Positions 42,894 through 52,421 of a stretch of 64,000 nt of DNA are shown one piece after another. Each line of letters opens with the position of its first letter. Position 1 is the stretch's first letter. Origin of the DNA: Bacteroidales bacterium Phil12 (lineage in GTDB: Bacteria > Bacteroidota > Bacteroidia > Bacteroidales > P3); assembly GCA_002633275.1 (NCBI GenBank), contig NWBO01000152.1, positions 32,726-96,725 of the forward strand, given 5' to 3'. The notes beneath the pieces were generated by a model that saw only the letters and a list, made by a program, of their open reading frames with translations, was not told where the DNA came from and did not search any database. A program made the translations under genes and the position numbers.

Positions 42894-43637
42894 TTAGCGA
42901 ACAAATTTGTAAGTGATTGAACCTTTTTGCAGTTCAGGAGCGTCTTCTTTGGCACTGAATTTTGAACGTTTGGCGGCTTGTTCACATTGTCTCCAAATAT
43001 TAACGTCCATAAGTGTTGTTCCTTTTGCTCCTGCATGTGCTTCAACAACGTTGCCTTGCTGATCAACTTTTATATCAACAACGACTTTACCCGTATCATT
43101 CTTATTGGTTTTTGGTTGTGAAAGGGCTTTTGCCCCTCTGCCTGCCAAAGAAAATGATGCCCCATTATTGCCAGTCCCCTCACCGCTTTGACCTGCACCA
43201 CTGCCGCTGCCTTTGGAAGTTCCGTCGCCACCGCCTTCGCCTTTACCACTACCACCTTTCTTTACTTTGCCTTTTTGAAATAAAGCGGTGTTATCCACTT
43301 TGGGAGTAGTCTCTTTGGGCTGTGTTATAGGCTTGCTTTTAGTGTTTTTAGCAGTTAATGGAGTAGGGTCTGTGTCTTGTGTAACGGCGGACTCGTCATC
43401 GTTCGATGATTGTGAAGGCTCTTCGGTTGTTTCTCCTCCGCCAAGAGCACCTGCATAACCATCTTCAATCTCGGCTTGCGTCAAATCATCGGCACTCATC
43501 TCCACACCAATCTCAGGTGGTGGCGGATCTTGATAAGGTAAGCCGACAACCAATAACAATAACAACGCAAGCGAATGAACAACGAATGTAACAACGCCGC
43601 TTATCAGTTTTCGTTTATTTTCGTTATTTAATTCCAT
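42894..43637 (-). CDS. TonB-type energy transducer
   Basis: A 247-residue inner-membrane protein that transmits proton-motive energy to outer-membrane receptors. After a short cytoplasmic start it has one membrane helix (VVTFVVHSLALLLLLVVGL), with the His found in TonB/TolA helices, and a long low-complexity periplasmic linker. The linker is rich in Gly, Ser, Thr and Glu (KGGSGKGEGGGDGTSKGSGSG) rather than the usual Pro-Lys. The C-terminal domain (GKVVVDIKVDQQGNVVEAHAGAKGTT, CEQAAKRSKFSAKEDAPELQKGSITYKF) is TonB-like. exbB and exbD lie upstream on the same strand with 8-9-bp gaps, giving a complete module. Confidence 0.85.
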   Translation of the reverse strand: MELNNENKRKLISGVVTFVVHSLALLLLLVVGLPYQDPPPPEIGVEMSADDLTQAEIEDGYAGALGGGETTEEPSQSSNDDESAVTQDTDPTPLTAKNTKSKPITQPKETTPKVDNTALFQKGKVKKGGSGKGEGGGDGTSKGSGSGAGQSGEGTGNNGASFSLAGRGAKALSQPKTNKNDTGKVVVDIKVDQQGNVVEAHAGAKGTTLMDVNIWRQCEQAAKRSKFSAKEDAPELQKGSITYKFVR

Positions 43638-43645
43638 TGCTTACT

Positions 43646-44083
43646 TTACTTGGTTGCCTTTGATGTTGAAGATGCTGCTTCGGTTGCAAGAATAACTTTG
43701 TGTTTTGTGTTATTGCGTTGGTTGATATGATTAACCACATCAATGACATTAACTATGTATTGAACAGGAACGGTTTTGTCTGCATGAAGTTTAACCGTAC
43801 CTTCCTGAGTATCGGACAAAAGAGCTTCAAGATATGGTTCCATTTCATCTAATTGCTTTGGTTGGTTCTCTACATAATACACCATATTCTCGTCAATAGA
43901 TACCGTTACATTCTGTTTTGCCATAGTCTGTCCCGAAGTAGATTGGGGCAAAAGCATCTTTATAGCATTCGGACTTATCAATGTACTTGTCAGCATAAAG
44001 AATATCAACAACAAGAATACAAGATCCGACATTGAAGAAGAATTGAACTGCGGAGTTATTTTGTTTCTACTCTGAATCATCAT
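43646..44083 (-). CDS. exbD: Biopolymer transport protein ExbD
   Basis: Subunit of the ExbB-ExbD proton channel that powers TonB. The 145-residue protein has one N-terminal membrane helix containing the essential Asp (SSMSDLVFLLLIFFMLTSTL) and a periplasmic domain (VTVSIDENMVYYV, VKLHADKTVPVQYIVNVIDVVNHI). It lies between exbB and tonB with 8-9-bp gaps. The C-terminal tail is Ala/Ser/Thr-rich. Confidence 0.92.
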   Translation of the reverse strand: MMIQSRNKITPQFNSSSMSDLVFLLLIFFMLTSTLISPNAIKMLLPQSTSGQTMAKQNVTVSIDENMVYYVENQPKQLDEMEPYLEALLSDTQEGTVKLHADKTVPVQYIVNVIDVVNHINQRNNTKHKVILATEAASSTSKATK

Positions 44084-44092
44084 ATTGATAAA

Positions 44093-44779
44093 TTATGCAG
44101 CAGGTTCATGTAACAAATCCATAAATTCGTTGGTGCGGCTCTCCAATATGAACACAACTTTATTTATTCTACCGACCAATATACTATAAAGGAATGAAGC
44201 AATAAGACCGACAATCAAACCGCCGACAGTTGTTACCATTGCTTCGTAAATACCGCTTGACAATAGTTGAATATCTATATTGTTACCTGCGTTTGCCATA
44301 TCAAAGAAAGCCTTAATCATACCTGTAACCGTGCCAAGAAAACCTATTGACGGAGCAAGGTTACTTACGGTTGCTATCATACTTACACCGCTTTCCAATT
44401 TTGCAACCTCCATTTTACCAACATTCTCAACAGCTTGGTTTATATCATTCAACGGTCTGCCCAAACGAGACAATCCTTTTTCAACCATTCTGCCAATAGG
44501 CGAATCATTGGCTGCACAAAGATTTTTAGCACCTTGTAAATCCGAATTGTGAATGCAGTTTTTAACGTTATTCATAAAAGAAGTGTCTTCTTTCAAAGCT
44601 TTGTTCAAAGCTATATACCTCTCAACAAAAAGATATATGACAAGAATAGAAAGAATTGCCAAGACAATCATTATCCACCCGCCCGCTTTGGCAAGAGAAA
44701 ATATGTCCAAATGTTTAGTTGTAGTTTGTGCTGCTTGCTCTGCTACCGCACCTGCTTGTAATAACAATGAATTGAACAT
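44093..44779 (-). CDS. exbB: Biopolymer transport protein ExbB (MotA/TolQ/ExbB)
   Basis: Channel-forming subunit of the TonB energiser. The 228-residue protein has three membrane helices. The family core is in GVSMIATVSNLAPSIGFLGTVTGMIKAF and IYEAMVTTVGGLIVGLIASFLYSIL, with the conserved Thr in the second helix. It is first in the exbB-exbD-tonB unit. Such a unit could serve the TonB receptor encoded at 27.8-29.9 kb. Confidence 0.92.
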   Translation of the reverse strand: MFNSLLLQAGAVAEQAAQTTTKHLDIFSLAKAGGWIMIVLAILSILVIYLFVERYIALNKALKEDTSFMNNVKNCIHNSDLQGAKNLCAANDSPIGRMVEKGLSRLGRPLNDINQAVENVGKMEVAKLESGVSMIATVSNLAPSIGFLGTVTGMIKAFFDMANAGNNIDIQLLSSGIYEAMVTTVGGLIVGLIASFLYSILVGRINKVVFILESRTNEFMDLLHEPAA

Positions 44780-44820
44780 TTACTTTATTGTTTTTTATTG
44801 GTTATTGATTATTGTTTGAT

Positions 44821-46434
44821 TTATTTGATAAATATCTTTTCCACTTGCGTGCCTTTCGATGAAGTGATATGAATTATATATGTTCCACTCTCGAAGTTGG
44901 ACACGTCTAATTGTTCCGGCATTGTATCCGAAGAATAAACCAATGTGCCAAGTGTGGAATATATTTCAGTCTTTGTAATTCGTCTTCTGTCGCCCTGCAT
45001 AGAGAAGTTAATGACATCGCTTGCCGGATTAGGGAAAACGCTGACGTAATAATTAATTTCCTCACCCTCTGTTAAGGCACTTTTTGCTGTGATAAATTCA
45101 TAATCTTCACTCCAAAGGCTGCGAGCTACGGAATCTTTGGTAACTACAACCTCGTCTCCCGTATTAGGGTCGATTTCTGTGGTTTCGTACGTAATTGTGC
45201 AAACTGTACGAACTTTAATCTTGTATTCCGTATTCTCGCTCAAACCGGCAGGAGCAAAAATAGGATAATCCTTAACCACGAAAGGTGTTCCGCCGTATGA
45301 TTGATTCTTTGTGGCGAATAAAACCTCCCATTGATTGTCGCCGTCCTTACCCGGTGTCCATTCCAATTTAGCAGTAACATGTGTTGCGTTATCCAAATGC
45401 AAGCCCATAACTTTTTCGCACAATGCAGCACGTGTGTGGAACGGACGCATATTACTCCATTCGCTATTCATATCAGGACAAACGGCTCTGACGTAACTTG
45501 TGTATGAACGATTACTTTCCAAATCCGACAAAACAACACTTGTTCCTTCAACCGTAATGGTATCGCCCTCTCCAACCGTATGTCCCGAAAAACCATATTC
45601 TACTTGGAACAGTGTCTGTCCTTCTCCCGCTTGCCATGTCAATTCCACTTCATCGGTATGAACATACACGGTATCCAAGCCTATTGGAACGTTATTACAA
45701 GCATGTAATGTGGTAAAAGACTTTTGAGTCGAATATGTGGTATCGTAATAATTTTCATTGTATTTATTTATCACCCAAACTCTATAATAATACATTGTTG
45801 AAGCATCTAAATTGATTAGATCCGAAGATATTGCTTTGGGATAAACTTTATTGGAATTAAAAGTACTTCTTGTGTATTCCGCACCAGGAGCATTAAGTGT
45901 CGGATTTGAAGTTTTGGAATAAACAAAACCAACATCATGCAAAACAGAAGCATTTCCCATAGAATCTATGCTACCTTTTAACGTTGCTGTTGTCAAAGAA
46001 AGATTATCAACATAGCCGGTAGAAGAATAATCATTGATAGGTGCAGCTGTGGTAAAAGTGTCTTTTATAGAATACACGTATTCTGTATCCTGTCCGGTTT
46101 TCTTAAACGTTATAAAAGCCTGTACCCAATAATCGGTATTAGGATTTAAGTAATCCTCGTACTTATATAGTTCGTATGAATACGTTTCATTCTTCTTTGG
46201 TGCGACAGTATCATATCTTATAGTATCGCCAGCTGTCGGGTTGTTCAATGGTGCAATAAAAAAGCCTCGTCTTTTAATCTCCGCAACACGACTGCCAAGA
46301 TTTGCAATCTCACCTTTTACTTTTACCGTTGTAGGCGTTATGTTCTCAATACTATTGATTGTTACCGTTTGGGCTTGCAATCCGACAATTATCGTACTGC
46401 AAAACAACACAAAGAAAATACTTATCCTTTTCAT
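44821..46434 (-). CDS. Secreted fibronectin-type repeat protein with T9SS sorting domain
   Basis: A 537-residue exported protein with a signal peptide (MKRISIFFVLFCSTIIVGLQAQ) and about four beta-sandwich modules of fibronectin type III kind. These are marked by GFVYSKTSNPTL, TMYYYRVWVIN, VELTWQAGEGQTLFQVEYGFSG and AKLEWTPGKDGDNQWEVLFA. The last ~80 residues (VSVFPNPASDVINFSM to GTQVEKIFIK) form a type A T9SS sorting domain, so it is secreted across the outer membrane and probably surface-attached. No catalytic domain is visible; an adhesive or structural role is only a guess. It has the same GFVYSKT module as the M6 protease. Confidence 0.85.
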   Translation of the reverse strand: MKRISIFFVLFCSTIIVGLQAQTVTINSIENITPTTVKVKGEIANLGSRVAEIKRRGFFIAPLNNPTAGDTIRYDTVAPKKNETYSYELYKYEDYLNPNTDYWVQAFITFKKTGQDTEYVYSIKDTFTTAAPINDYSSTGYVDNLSLTTATLKGSIDSMGNASVLHDVGFVYSKTSNPTLNAPGAEYTRSTFNSNKVYPKAISSDLINLDASTMYYYRVWVINKYNENYYDTTYSTQKSFTTLHACNNVPIGLDTVYVHTDEVELTWQAGEGQTLFQVEYGFSGHTVGEGDTITVEGTSVVLSDLESNRSYTSYVRAVCPDMNSEWSNMRPFHTRAALCEKVMGLHLDNATHVTAKLEWTPGKDGDNQWEVLFATKNQSYGGTPFVVKDYPIFAPAGLSENTEYKIKVRTVCTITYETTEIDPNTGDEVVVTKDSVARSLWSEDYEFITAKSALTEGEEINYYVSVFPNPASDVINFSMQGDRRRITKTEIYSTLGTLVYSSDTMPEQLDVSNFESGTYIIHITSSKGTQVEKIFIK

Positions 46435-46506
46435 CTTTCTTCTACCTTTTACAAAATTTGTGGCAAATATACAAAACTTTTTATTATCCTAAATCAAATT
46501 TGATAT

Positions 46507-48207
46507 TTATTTTACTTTTTCCTTAACTTTCGTTTTGTTTCTAACAACAGAATAAAGCAACAAAAGTACAGCGAAGAATGTGAATGGTCGCATCAACATA
46601 TCGCCGTTTAAGGAAAAGAATGTCTGTTTATCCAACAATGGAACATCATAAACAAAAGCCTTTTGCTCCCAATAAGGACCTTTATCAACCGTCTGTCCCT
46701 TGGCATTAATCAAGCCCGAATATCCAGTGTTGGCACAAACCGAAACATATCTACGATTTTCTATTGCACGCAAAGACGAGATAGCAAAATACTGTTTATA
46801 CCCCGGAGTGTCGCCCCACCAACCTACATTTGTTATGATTTGCAAAAAATTCGCCCCATTCTTAACGAACTTACGAGTGTAATTACCATCAACACTTTCC
46901 CAACAAATAGGAACTCCAATGCTTATCTGTCTATTCTGTGAATAAAAATTATTTACTTTTTCATCAACTCCAAGAGTACCTACCGTTCCACCCATATCCA
47001 ATGCCAACTTCTCTATAAAAGGTAAATATTTAGTAAAAGGAAGTTTCTCCACGCCCACAACCAAAACGCTTTTATGTCTTAGTTGAATATCATTTTGAAC
47101 GGAATTTTTGTTAAACATTATTCCCGTATTGCACGATTCGTAATATTGATTATTCACTCCTCGAAGTTCTCTTGCCGCCGCGGTCTTCACTCCTTCGGGC
47201 AAAAGTTTTCGAGTTGATATGCCTGCTATTACCTCACAATTCGTGTTGCCGACAAAGTTTTTCAAATCCAAAACGCTTGGTACTCCGTCCAAAAGATCTT
47301 CCCAAGCATATTCTTGAATACAACTCTCCGGTAGTACCAAGAAATCAATTTTATCGGTTAAATGTGGCTGCGCAATATCTTTTACCCTTTGTATAATCTC
47401 CGATGGTTCCAAGTTGTACTGCTCGTTATACGGATCTAAATTAGGCTGAACAATCAACACCTTTGCACTTTGTTTGCTTTCGTCTTCGTATGTGTAGTAC
47501 AAAACCAACGACCAAACAATGGGTGCAACAACAACCAACACGACAAGAATTTGATACTTATATTTTAATACAACCCTTTTAAACGCATTGTCTCTAACAT
47601 TTTCCTCTGCCTCGATTTCATTCTCTTTAATAATGTCCCTAAAATAAATATTAGTGTTAAACATGCGTTTAACGAATAGGTAAATCAGAATATTAGTTAT
47701 AAGTATCCATAACGTGCCTCCTTCCATTCCCAAAACGCTATACCACTGCACCAATATCGGATATGACGCAAAGGAATTGCCGAGATTCAACCACGGAAAA
47801 TTAATATCCCAAAAGAATTGTATATGTTCAAACGCAACCCAATATATAATAAGGAAAAAATACGCTCCCTGCTTTTGACTTGCGACTTTCTTTGAAAACG
47901 AATACAATTGAAACACAATACTCATAAACGCTGCTTCGGCTATCGGGACAACATATCCTATCGGAGAAGCATTACTTATCCAATACGTGTTCGCAAACGC
48001 AAATATCAAAAACGCAGGATACGTATAGCAGAATGTTGCAGTGGGGTGAAACTTCTTATCTTTGCTGTTCGCAACATAATCTTCAATAAATAGCAACGGC
48101 ACAAACGCTACAAGCATCAAAAATCCCAAACTCATAACTCCTGCCCAAGCAACAGCCATAAACACTCCCGTAATCGTCGATAATATTATCAAATTGCGTT
48201 TTTTCAT
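46507..48207 (-). CDS. lnt: Apolipoprotein N-acyltransferase
   Basis: Adds the third acyl chain to the N-terminus of lipoproteins in the inner membrane. The 566-residue protein has about six N-terminal membrane segments and a nitrilase-like periplasmic domain. The catalytic Glu (FLVLPESCIQEYAWED), Lys (VLVVGVEKLPFTKYLPF) and Cys (GVPICWESVDG) are all present. The ATG at 48207 is preferred; the frame is open through a TTG at 48264. Inside the coding sequence near 47656-47673 there are two TGTTWAACA-like cores. The many predicted lipoproteins in the window are its likely substrates. Confidence 0.93.
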   Translation of the reverse strand: MKKRNLIILSTITGVFMAVAWAGVMSLGFLMLVAFVPLLFIEDYVANSKDKKFHPTATFCYTYPAFLIFAFANTYWISNASPIGYVVPIAEAAFMSIVFQLYSFSKKVASQKQGAYFFLIIYWVAFEHIQFFWDINFPWLNLGNSFASYPILVQWYSVLGMEGGTLWILITNILIYLFVKRMFNTNIYFRDIIKENEIEAEENVRDNAFKRVVLKYKYQILVVLVVVAPIVWSLVLYYTYEDESKQSAKVLIVQPNLDPYNEQYNLEPSEIIQRVKDIAQPHLTDKIDFLVLPESCIQEYAWEDLLDGVPSVLDLKNFVGNTNCEVIAGISTRKLLPEGVKTAAARELRGVNNQYYESCNTGIMFNKNSVQNDIQLRHKSVLVVGVEKLPFTKYLPFIEKLALDMGGTVGTLGVDEKVNNFYSQNRQISIGVPICWESVDGNYTRKFVKNGANFLQIITNVGWWGDTPGYKQYFAISSLRAIENRRYVSVCANTGYSGLINAKGQTVDKGPYWEQKAFVYDVPLLDKQTFFSLNGDMLMRPFTFFAVLLLLYSVVRNKTKVKEKVK

Positions 48208-48279
48208 TGTAATTGTTTTTTCATATTTATCCTCTTTGAGCTTTGCTGATTTACGCACTTTCAACTCTCTTTTATTTTA

Positions 48280-48834
48280 TTAATAAACGTCTGTTGTAGC
48301 AATAACTTTGCTCATCTTAACGTCAAAGTCTTCCGTTGGTACTTGCTTTACTATTTGAAAATCAAAGCAAACACCAAACTTTTTGCAATCGCAAGTTTTG
48401 AGTAGCCTATCATAAAATCCTCGTCCTCTACCCATACGATTTCTCTGTCTGTCAAACGCAACGCCCGGAATAATCATCAAATCTATTCTCTTGTAATCCA
48501 AAAACTCTTCGCCAATAGGTTCTAATATTCCGAACTGCTCCCCTGCTTTCATGGAGTCAAGTCCCAAGTATTTTCTCAGAACCAAATCCTCACCCTCAAC
48601 ACACGGCAAAAGTATCGTCTTATCTTTATACCATTTATTAACGAACTCGTGTGTATCCACCTCATCATTCATCGACCAATACAACAATACTGTCTTTGCG
48701 TCCTTAAACTCCTGCATAGTTTCCACTTTATCAAAGATTGGTTCCGAGAGTTGTTGTTTTTCCTCCAAAGAATACTCGACTTTGGTCTTACGAATAAGTT
48801 TTCTAAGCGATTGTTTTTGTTCTTTGATGTCCAT
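48280..48834 (-). CDS. 5-formyltetrahydrofolate cyclo-ligase
   Basis: Converts 5-formyl-THF to 5,10-methenyl-THF with ATP. The 184-residue protein has the N-terminal KQSLRKLIRK basic segment, VLLYWSMNDEVDTHEFV, LPCVEGEDLVLRKY and the C-terminal signature IPGVAFDRQRNRMGRGRGFYDRLL typical of the family. It starts 7 bp after the radical SAM gene stop and ends 72 bp before the lnt start, on the same strand. Confidence 0.93.
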   Translation of the reverse strand: MDIKEQKQSLRKLIRKTKVEYSLEEKQQLSEPIFDKVETMQEFKDAKTVLLYWSMNDEVDTHEFVNKWYKDKTILLPCVEGEDLVLRKYLGLDSMKAGEQFGILEPIGEEFLDYKRIDLMIIPGVAFDRQRNRMGRGRGFYDRLLKTCDCKKFGVCFDFQIVKQVPTEDFDVKMSKVIATTDVY

Positions 48835-48841
48835 ATAATTC

Positions 48842-49609
48842 TTAATACGTTGAAGCCTTAATGCCCAAACTTCTTATTTTATCCGCAAAATGTTCCAATT
48901 CTTGTTTTTCCACCTTTATCAAATGTTTTGCAGGCGGTATTCTATCCAAAGAATAGAACATAACTTCTCTCGGGTTGGTCTTTTTAACCACTTCCATATA
49001 AGGAATAAACTCGCTATCCACCGTATTATCTATCGTCTCGCCGTCATTTTCTCCCCTAAGAAGCATAGTTTGAATTATACAATCCTTACCAAAACGAATG
49101 ATATTCTCTTTAATCTCTTCAAAATCGGCACTGACAGGTTTAGAAATCAGTTTATACATTCTTTCTGTTCCTGCATCTATCTTCAACAACGGGTTATCTA
49201 TCAAATGTAAGGCTTTCCAAACATTTTCCTTGCCAAGCATCGTGCTATTGGTCAGTATTGTTGTCTTAGCCATAGGCATATATTTTTGTCTAACCTCCAA
49301 CACATCTTCAACAATACCCAAAATCTCGGGATGTAATGTCGGCTCTCCGTTACCCGAAAACGTTATGGAATCGACCTTTGCTCTTTGCTCTTCGTTATTC
49401 TGCTCGCACCATTTAATAAGATTTGACTTTATCTCTTTTCTATCATTGAAAGGTACTTGAACTCTTGTGTCTATTTCGTTCCAACCGCATTCGCAATAAA
49501 TACAATTGAAACTACAATACTTTTTCTGCGTCGGCAAAACATTAACGCCCAACGATGTTCCCAATCTGCGAGAATGTATCGGTCCGACAATAATCTCTTC
49601 AAATAACAT
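48842..49609 (-). CDS. Radical SAM protein (MoaA-like core, function unknown)
   Basis: A 255-residue protein with the radical SAM iron-sulfur motif CSFNCIYC (Cys32, Cys36, Cys39), the SAM-binding SFSGNGEPTLHP-like segment (ITFSGNGEPTLHPEI) and the N-terminal IVGPIHSRRLGTSLGVNVLP. This whole pattern is that of a widespread stand-alone group related to wybutosine/MoaA-like enzymes, without a further Cys-rich domain. The reaction is not known. It may be co-transcribed with the cyclo-ligase gene 7 bp downstream. Confidence 0.85.
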   Translation of the reverse strand: MLFEEIIVGPIHSRRLGTSLGVNVLPTQKKYCSFNCIYCECGWNEIDTRVQVPFNDRKEIKSNLIKWCEQNNEEQRAKVDSITFSGNGEPTLHPEILGIVEDVLEVRQKYMPMAKTTILTNSTMLGKENVWKALHLIDNPLLKIDAGTERMYKLISKPVSADFEEIKENIIRFGKDCIIQTMLLRGENDGETIDNTVDSEFIPYMEVVKKTNPREVMFYSLDRIPPAKHLIKVEKQELEHFADKIRSLGIKASTY

Positions 49610-49664
49610 TATACTCTCTTTTAATTGTTCTAAAATCCTTATTCAACGTTTCGCTTACCTTACT

Positions 49665-50333
49665 TTAATCTTTTCTATCGGTAATAAACGGATATATTTC
49701 CTTGAAGAATATTTCTTTTTCCACTATACGATAATGCGGTTTGTAGCAATTTCTATAACCATTACTATGCACCCATGCATATTCGCCCTTTGCTATCAAT
49801 TCCTCTATAAACTTTTTATCTTTATCATAGTTATCCAACGTTACATTGTTCTTTTCTATCCAATTCGTTACTTGAACCCACATCGCATAAAACTCTTCCA
49901 ATGTATGTTTATGCTCAACTTTCGATGAGCTAATGAAACAATCCGCAAGTCGCTCTTTTGTTATATATCCATTCAATACGTTTGATAAATTTACCCTCAC
50001 AAAATCGCCGCTCACTCCCACAAATTCGTAAATCGGATACACGTAATTAAACTCCTGCGTCAGTTCCCAATCGATAAAAGACGTTACTTTTTCTTTGTCG
50101 CTCACCAAGTGTTCCGAGCCAAAGACGGATTGAAAAAAACTTTTATACAAATCTTGCAACGTCGATTGCGGAAAATCTCTTAAATTCTTCTTAACAAAAT
50201 GTTCAATCTGCCACTCATCTAATTTTATCTTTCCATTATCCTTTTGAGCCACCGAAATATTAATCGTAATTGCCACCCAAACCAATACAACCGCCAATAT
50301 TTTTACCGCTTTTCTCATAGTATCGACTTCCAT
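49665..50333 (-). CDS. Secreted protein of unknown function
   Basis: A 222-residue protein with a signal peptide (VKILAVVLVWVAITINISVAQ). The mature part is Trp/Tyr-rich and helical: WQIEHFVKKNLRDFPQSTLQDLYKSFFQSVFGSEHLVSD, ELTQEFNYVYPIYEFVGVSGDFVRVNLSNVLNGYI, and WVHSNGYRNCYKPHYRIVEKEIF near the C-terminus. I recognise no domain. FGSEHL and YKPHYRIV look conserved enough to be a family signature. Start at 50333 (ATG) or 50318 (ATG, beginning MRKAVK). It lies downstream of a long repeat-bearing gap. Confidence 0.65.
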   Translation of the reverse strand: MEVDTMRKAVKILAVVLVWVAITINISVAQKDNGKIKLDEWQIEHFVKKNLRDFPQSTLQDLYKSFFQSVFGSEHLVSDKEKVTSFIDWELTQEFNYVYPIYEFVGVSGDFVRVNLSNVLNGYITKERLADCFISSSKVEHKHTLEEFYAMWVQVTNWIEKNNVTLDNYDKDKKFIEELIAKGEYAWVHSNGYRNCYKPHYRIVEKEIFFKEIYPFITDRKD

Positions 50334-50453
50334 TCTCTGTCTTTTCAGTTTGCAAATTTACAAAAATATATCAAATAACTTCTTTACACCGTCTTTCACA
50401 TTTGAAAAATATATTATCACCATTCAATTGCTTTCATTTGTCTCTACCTTAAA

Positions 50454-50468
50454 TAACGTGAGTTCGAC
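50454..50468. repeat. Shared intergenic 15-mer, copy 2
   Basis: TAACGTGAGTTCGAC, identical to 42851-42865. It lies 27 bp before the dispersed element copy B. Confidence 0.6.
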
Positions 50469-50494
50469 AAAAAATAATTGAAAAATATTTAATT

Positions 50495-50708
50495 GGCAGC
50501 GAGTTTGTTTTTCTGCTGCTAATTTCAGAAAGTCGGCTTGTAATTTTGGAAACATCAATGCGGACTACTCAAAAAAGCCCCTTTTTTACCTCAAAAAACC
50601 ACCTTTTTTACCCTAAAAAAGCCCCTTTTTTGACATCTCCGATGCCGACTTTTCAAAATTACAACTGATTTCTCCAAATTTCAGAGAAGTCATATCTCTT
50701 TTTATCAT
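50495..50708. repeat. Dispersed intergenic element, copy B
   Basis: The block order matches copy A: GGCAGCGAG..CTGCTGCT, AATTTCAGAAAGTC, AACATCAATGCGGACTACTC, three palindromic units, GCCGACTTTTCA, TTTCTCCAAATTTCA, ATATCTTTTTATCAT-like end. The flanks are close to identical with copy A, but the three central units are of a different sequence type. Confidence 0.8.
50571..50636. repeat. Three 22-bp palindromic units in copy B (AAAAAAGCCCCTTTTTT type)
   Basis: Units at 50571, 50593 and 50615: AAAAAAG-CCC-CTTTTTT-ACCTC, AAAAAACCACCTTTTTTACCCT, AAAAAAGCCCCTTTTTTGACAT. The 22-bp period is the same as in copy A. Confidence 0.85.
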
Positions 50709-50809
50709 AAAAATCTTGGATTTTCATCACGGAAAGTGTAATCTTTTCATTGCCTCTTGCCACGATAGAAACAATACAACTTGTATGTTTCCGAAAAAAC
50801 AAAACAAAA

Positions 50810-50842
50810 ACGGATAAGAACTCAATTAAAGCACCTATCCGT
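50810..50842 (-). terminator. Terminator of gltX
   Basis: ACGGATA (50810-50816) pairs with TATCCGT (50836-50842). On the minus strand the stem is followed by TTTTTGTTTTGTTTTTT. Confidence 0.75.
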
Positions 50843-50869
50843 AAGAATAAATAAATCAATTTAATATTA

Positions 50870-52399
50870 TTAAAGATTGATATTTTTTATAGCCGTGTCC
50901 AAACGCAAAAGTATTTCGTCTTTGCCAAGAACTCGCATAATATCCAACATATTCGGTCCTTTGGTGTCCCCGACAACAGCCAAACGAAGACAATTCATAA
51001 TCTGTCCCATATTCAATTCGTTACTTTGAATATACTGCATTAAGAAATCTTCCGCTTTTTGAGCCCAATCGCTATCTTCTATCGCTTTCAAATACTCGGA
51101 TATTGTGGTCATAATCGCCCCTGTTCCGTCTTTCCAACGTTTTTTCAAAGCCTTTTCTGCATAAGTCGTAGGGGCTACGAAGAAGTAATCACTCTGCAAC
51201 CACAATTCATTAGAAAATGAACATCTTTCTTTAATCAAGCCGACAACTTGTTCAACCTTGTCAATCGTTGTCGTAATGTTTTTAGTATTTAATTCGTCAA
51301 AATAAGTCTTTGCTAAATCGCTATTTGAAACCTTTTGCAAGTATTGATGATTAAACCATTTGGCTTTTTCCACATCAAACTTCGCTCCGTGTTTGGAAAT
51401 TCTTTCGATAGAAAATTTATTTACCAATTCCTCCAACGAGAATATCTCTTGCTCTGTGCCGTCGTTCCAGCCCAAAAGTGCCAACATATTGACAACGGCT
51501 TCTGGCAAGTAACCACTCTCACGGTATCCCGATGAAATCTCGCCGCTCTTAGGGTCCTGCCATTGTAAAGGAAAGACAGGAAAACCAAGTCTGTCGCCGT
51601 CTCGTTTAGATAGTTTGCCCTTACCGTCAGGTTTCAAAAGCAAAGGCAGGTGTGCGAACTTAGGCATTGTGTCTTCCCAACCAAAGGCACGATAAAGGCT
51701 AACGTGCAACGGGCATGAAGGAAGCCACTCTTCACCGCGAATGACATGTGATATTTGCATCAAGTGGTCATCAACAATATTAGCCAAATGGTATGTAGGC
51801 ATACCGTCGCTCTTATATAAAACCTTATCGTCAAGCAAAGACGACTCCATTTTAATGTGCCCTCTTATCAAATCATCGAACTCTATCGTTTGACCCTCCT
51901 CGAATTTGAAACGAATGACGTATGCTTCGCCGTTATCCAACAATCGTTGCACCTCATCTTGTGGAAGCGAAAGGGAATTGCGTAAAGATTGACGCGTTTT
52001 GCAATCGTATTGGAATGTTGCTTTTTGGCTTTCGGCTTCCGAACGTTTTTGTGCCAACTCCTCTGCTGTGTCAAAGGCGTAATATGCTTTACCTTTGGCT
52101 ACCAAATCCAAAGCATATTGCTTGTACATTGGTTTTCTCTCCGATTGTTTGTATGGACCGTAATCGCCACCGATACCTACACCTTCATCAAAATTTAAGC
52201 CCAACCATTTGAATGCTTCTATAATATATTCTTCCGCTCCGGGAACGAAACGCGTTTGGTCGGTGTCTTCGATACGAAGCAAGAAATCGCCGTTGTTTTG
52301 TTTAGCGAAAAGATAGTTATATAACGCCGTACGAACGCCACCGATATGCAGTGGTCCGGTTGGGGACGGAGCAAATCTGACTCTAACTCTGTTTTCCAT
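50870..52399 (-). CDS. gltX: Glutamate-tRNA ligase
   Basis: Class I synthetase that charges tRNA-Glu (and tRNA-Gln where an amidotransferase is used). The 509-residue protein has [20 protein letters not shown] (HIGH-type motif at 18-21), the KMSKS-type motif [11 protein letters not shown] near residue 265, [13 protein letters not shown], and an all-helical anticodon-binding C-terminal domain. It follows purM on the same strand after 22 bp and has its own terminator. Confidence 0.96.
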   Translation of the reverse strand: MENRVRVRFAPSPTGPLHIGGVRTALYNYLFAKQNNGDFLLRIEDTDQTRFVPGAEEYIIEAFKWLGLNFDEGVGIGGDYGPYKQSERKPMYKQYALDLVAKGKAYYAFDTAEELAQKRSEAESQKATFQYDCKTRQSLRNSLSLPQDEVQRLLDNGEAYVIRFKFEEGQTIEFDDLIRGHIKMESSLLDDKVLYKSDGMPTYHLANIVDDHLMQISHVIRGEEWLPSCPLHVSLYRAFGWEDTMPKFAHLPLLLKPDGKGKLSKRDGDRLGFPVFPLQWQDPKSGEISSGYRESGYLPEAVVNMLALLGWNDGTEQEIFSLEELVNKFSIERISKHGAKFDVEKAKWFNHQYLQKVSNSDLAKTYFDELNTKNITTTIDKVEQVVGLIKERCSFSNELWLQSDYFFVAPTTYAEKALKKRWKDGTGAIMTTISEYLKAIEDSDWAQKAEDFLMQYIQSNELNMGQIMNCLRLAVVGDTKGPNMLDIMRVLGKDEILLRLDTAIKNINL

Positions 52400-52421
52400 T
52401 ATTATATTGTTGTTTTAATCA

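Larger units (their letters stand above)
50334..50869. other. 536-bp non-coding region with dispersed element copy B
   Basis: No supported ORF. Contents: AT-rich leader of the upstream-facing unknown gene, the shared 15-mer (50454-50468), copy B of the dispersed element (50495-50708) and the gltX terminator (50810-50842). Confidence 0.7.
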
